Source of the DNA: Roseibacillus ishigakijimensis
GTDB taxonomy: Bacteria > Verrucomicrobiota > Verrucomicrobiia > Verrucomicrobiales > Akkermansiaceae
DNA: 64,000 nucleotides
Assembly: GCF_016595415.1 (NCBI RefSeq)
Contig: NZ_JAENIO010000002.1
Location: 62,001 to 126,000, forward strand
Reading direction: 5' to 3'
Positions 63,200 through 64,000 of this stretch are shown piece after piece. The stretch's first letter is position 1. Every line of letters starts with the position of its first letter. The notes under the pieces were generated by a model. That model saw nothing but the letters and a program-made list of their open reading frames with translations. It was not told the origin of the DNA and searched no databases. Made by a program: the position numbers and the translations under genes.

Positions 63200-64000
63200 A
63201 TGAAAGCGAGAAACGGATTTAAGAAAAAAGTGGTTTTGTCCCTGGCGACCGGGCTATCGATCTTTTCAGTACCAGCATGGGCGCAAACCGTGATCATTGG
63301 GGCAGGGGTGCGCAATGGAGACTTCGAGGAGGATACGTCAACCACGGATAGCCGCACCTACGCGGAAACGCCAATCTGGGAAAACTTTGGCACCAGCGGC
63401 TTGGGCCAGGAAGACACCGCCACCCGCTTGAATCTGGCTTTCAACGGCACACGAAATTTGCTCGTCAGCACGGGGGACCATCGAATCGGAGGTCAAAATA
63501 CCAAGCACATCGTCTCGGCCGGGGAAACGTTGGCCTTCAGTCTGCAATGGCGTGATGCCTACATTTGGGGAGCGGATGATCAAATTGAGGTGCAGCTTTT
63601 CACCACCAGCGACAATACGGTCACCGGAGAACGGGCGGTCATCGGGACCTTTCGGGCCAGCGAGACGGTCGACCTTACCTATGAGCTGTTTGAGGGGAGC
63701 GCGCTCGCTAGCGCGGTTCATGCCGGGCGCGAGCTGTTTTTCCAAATCGGCGGCATTGGGGAATCGGGGTTCAGCCGGGTGGACAATGTCGAGTTGACTG
63801 GCACGCTGGCCCCGGACCCCAGCCTTTTTGTCATGGAGGGGGATTATGTTTTTGGCGAGCTGGTCCATCTGGAGGCCACCGATAGCACGTCCAAAACGAT
63901 GCGTTTCATCAATTATGGTGCCGAGAATGGTCTCCTGTTGGATGGAATATCCCTGAGTGATGATGCCGACGGGCATTACTCCATCGTCTCCGCCCCGGCG
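63200..64000 (+). CDS. Start of a secreted protein (3' truncated)
   Basis: An ATG at 63200 opens a frame with no stop to the window end (267 codons). It begins MKARNGFKKKVVLSLATGLS and a signal peptide that should be cut after AWA (…SVPAWA|QTVIIGAG). The mature part is beta-rich and Gly/Asn/Thr-rich: NGDFEEDTSTTDSRTYAETP is like a PEP-CTERM/CBM-type 'gifted' N-terminal sandwich, with VDNVELTGTLAPDPSLF closing it and MRFINYGAENGLLLDGI beginning another. It may be an extracellular adhesion or binding protein; the family is not recognised. It is divergent from queC. Confidence 0.75.
   Translation, partial: MKARNGFKKKVVLSLATGLSIFSVPAWAQTVIIGAGVRNGDFEEDTSTTDSRTYAETPIWENFGTSGLGQEDTATRLNLAFNGTRNLLVSTGDHRIGGQNTKHIVSAGETLAFSLQWRDAYIWGADDQIEVQLFTTSDNTVTGERAVIGTFRASETVDLTYELFEGSALASAVHAGRELFFQIGGIGESGFSRVDNVELTGTLAPDPSLFVMEGDYVFGELVHLEATDSTSKTMRFINYGAENGLLLDGISLSDDADGHYSIVSAPA

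Overview
The window looks like a chromosomal segment of a GC-rich verrucomicrobial bacterium, probably marine. The reasons are an ECF sigma factor paired with a FecR/LamG membrane protein, two secreted sulfatases (one fused to an agarase-like glycoside hydrolase), a DUF1080 protein, a GxxExxY cassette, glucosylglycerate-type osmolyte genes, a LarA-like protein and many large secreted beta-sandwich proteins. This assignment rests on gene content only; no rRNA or tRNA gene was seen.

Layout. 1-6.4 kb: the end of a secreted protein, ketopantoate reductase, a Na+/Ca2+ exchanger, a cytochrome b562-like protein, then a translationally coupled ECF sigma/FecR-LamG pair and a TPR protein. 6.4-15.8 kb: a glutaminyl-cyclase-like lipoprotein, ParB, an esterase, two secreted proteins (one an HtrA-like protease carrying a second, degenerate protease domain), a PA14-like membrane protein, glucosyl-3-phosphoglycerate synthase and an M20-type peptidase. 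15.8-26.8 kb: a GT4 glycosyltransferase that probably extends the glucosylglycerate pathway, a TIGR01777-type epimerase, an SMC cluster, a monoheme protein and a sulfatase. 26.9-37 kb: an MscK-type mechanosensitive channel, FolC, a sulfatase-glycoside hydrolase fusion, a DEAD-box helicase and a nucleosidase. 37-42.8 kb: a cobalamin-dependent methionine synthase encoded as two polypeptides, with a GxxExxY cassette between them, next to the nucleosidase that could recycle S-adenosylhomocysteine; then a LarA-like racemase. 42.9-51.3 kb: an RDD protein, a GntP-type permease, and a compact minus-strand operon for a tripartite ABC exporter (Cys-rich protein, adaptor, ATPase, two permeases, a lipoprotein, a DUF1080 protein) closed by a strong terminator. 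51.3-56 kb: a large secreted lysyl-endopeptidase-like protease, a short direct repeat, a gene broken by an amber codon, and a 21-bp tandem repeat array.

56.0-62.3 kb is the most unusual region. It holds an XRE-type regulator, a divergent promoter with a -35 hexamer overlapping an inverted repeat, a 1625-residue secreted LamG/calcium-repeat protein with a GC-poor, nuclease-like C-terminus, and an overlapping small gene that looks like its immunity partner. After these comes a nearly identical 200-bp copy of an internal piece of the large gene. I read this as a polymorphic toxin-immunity locus whose tail was exchanged by recombination. The window closes with queC and the start of another secreted protein.
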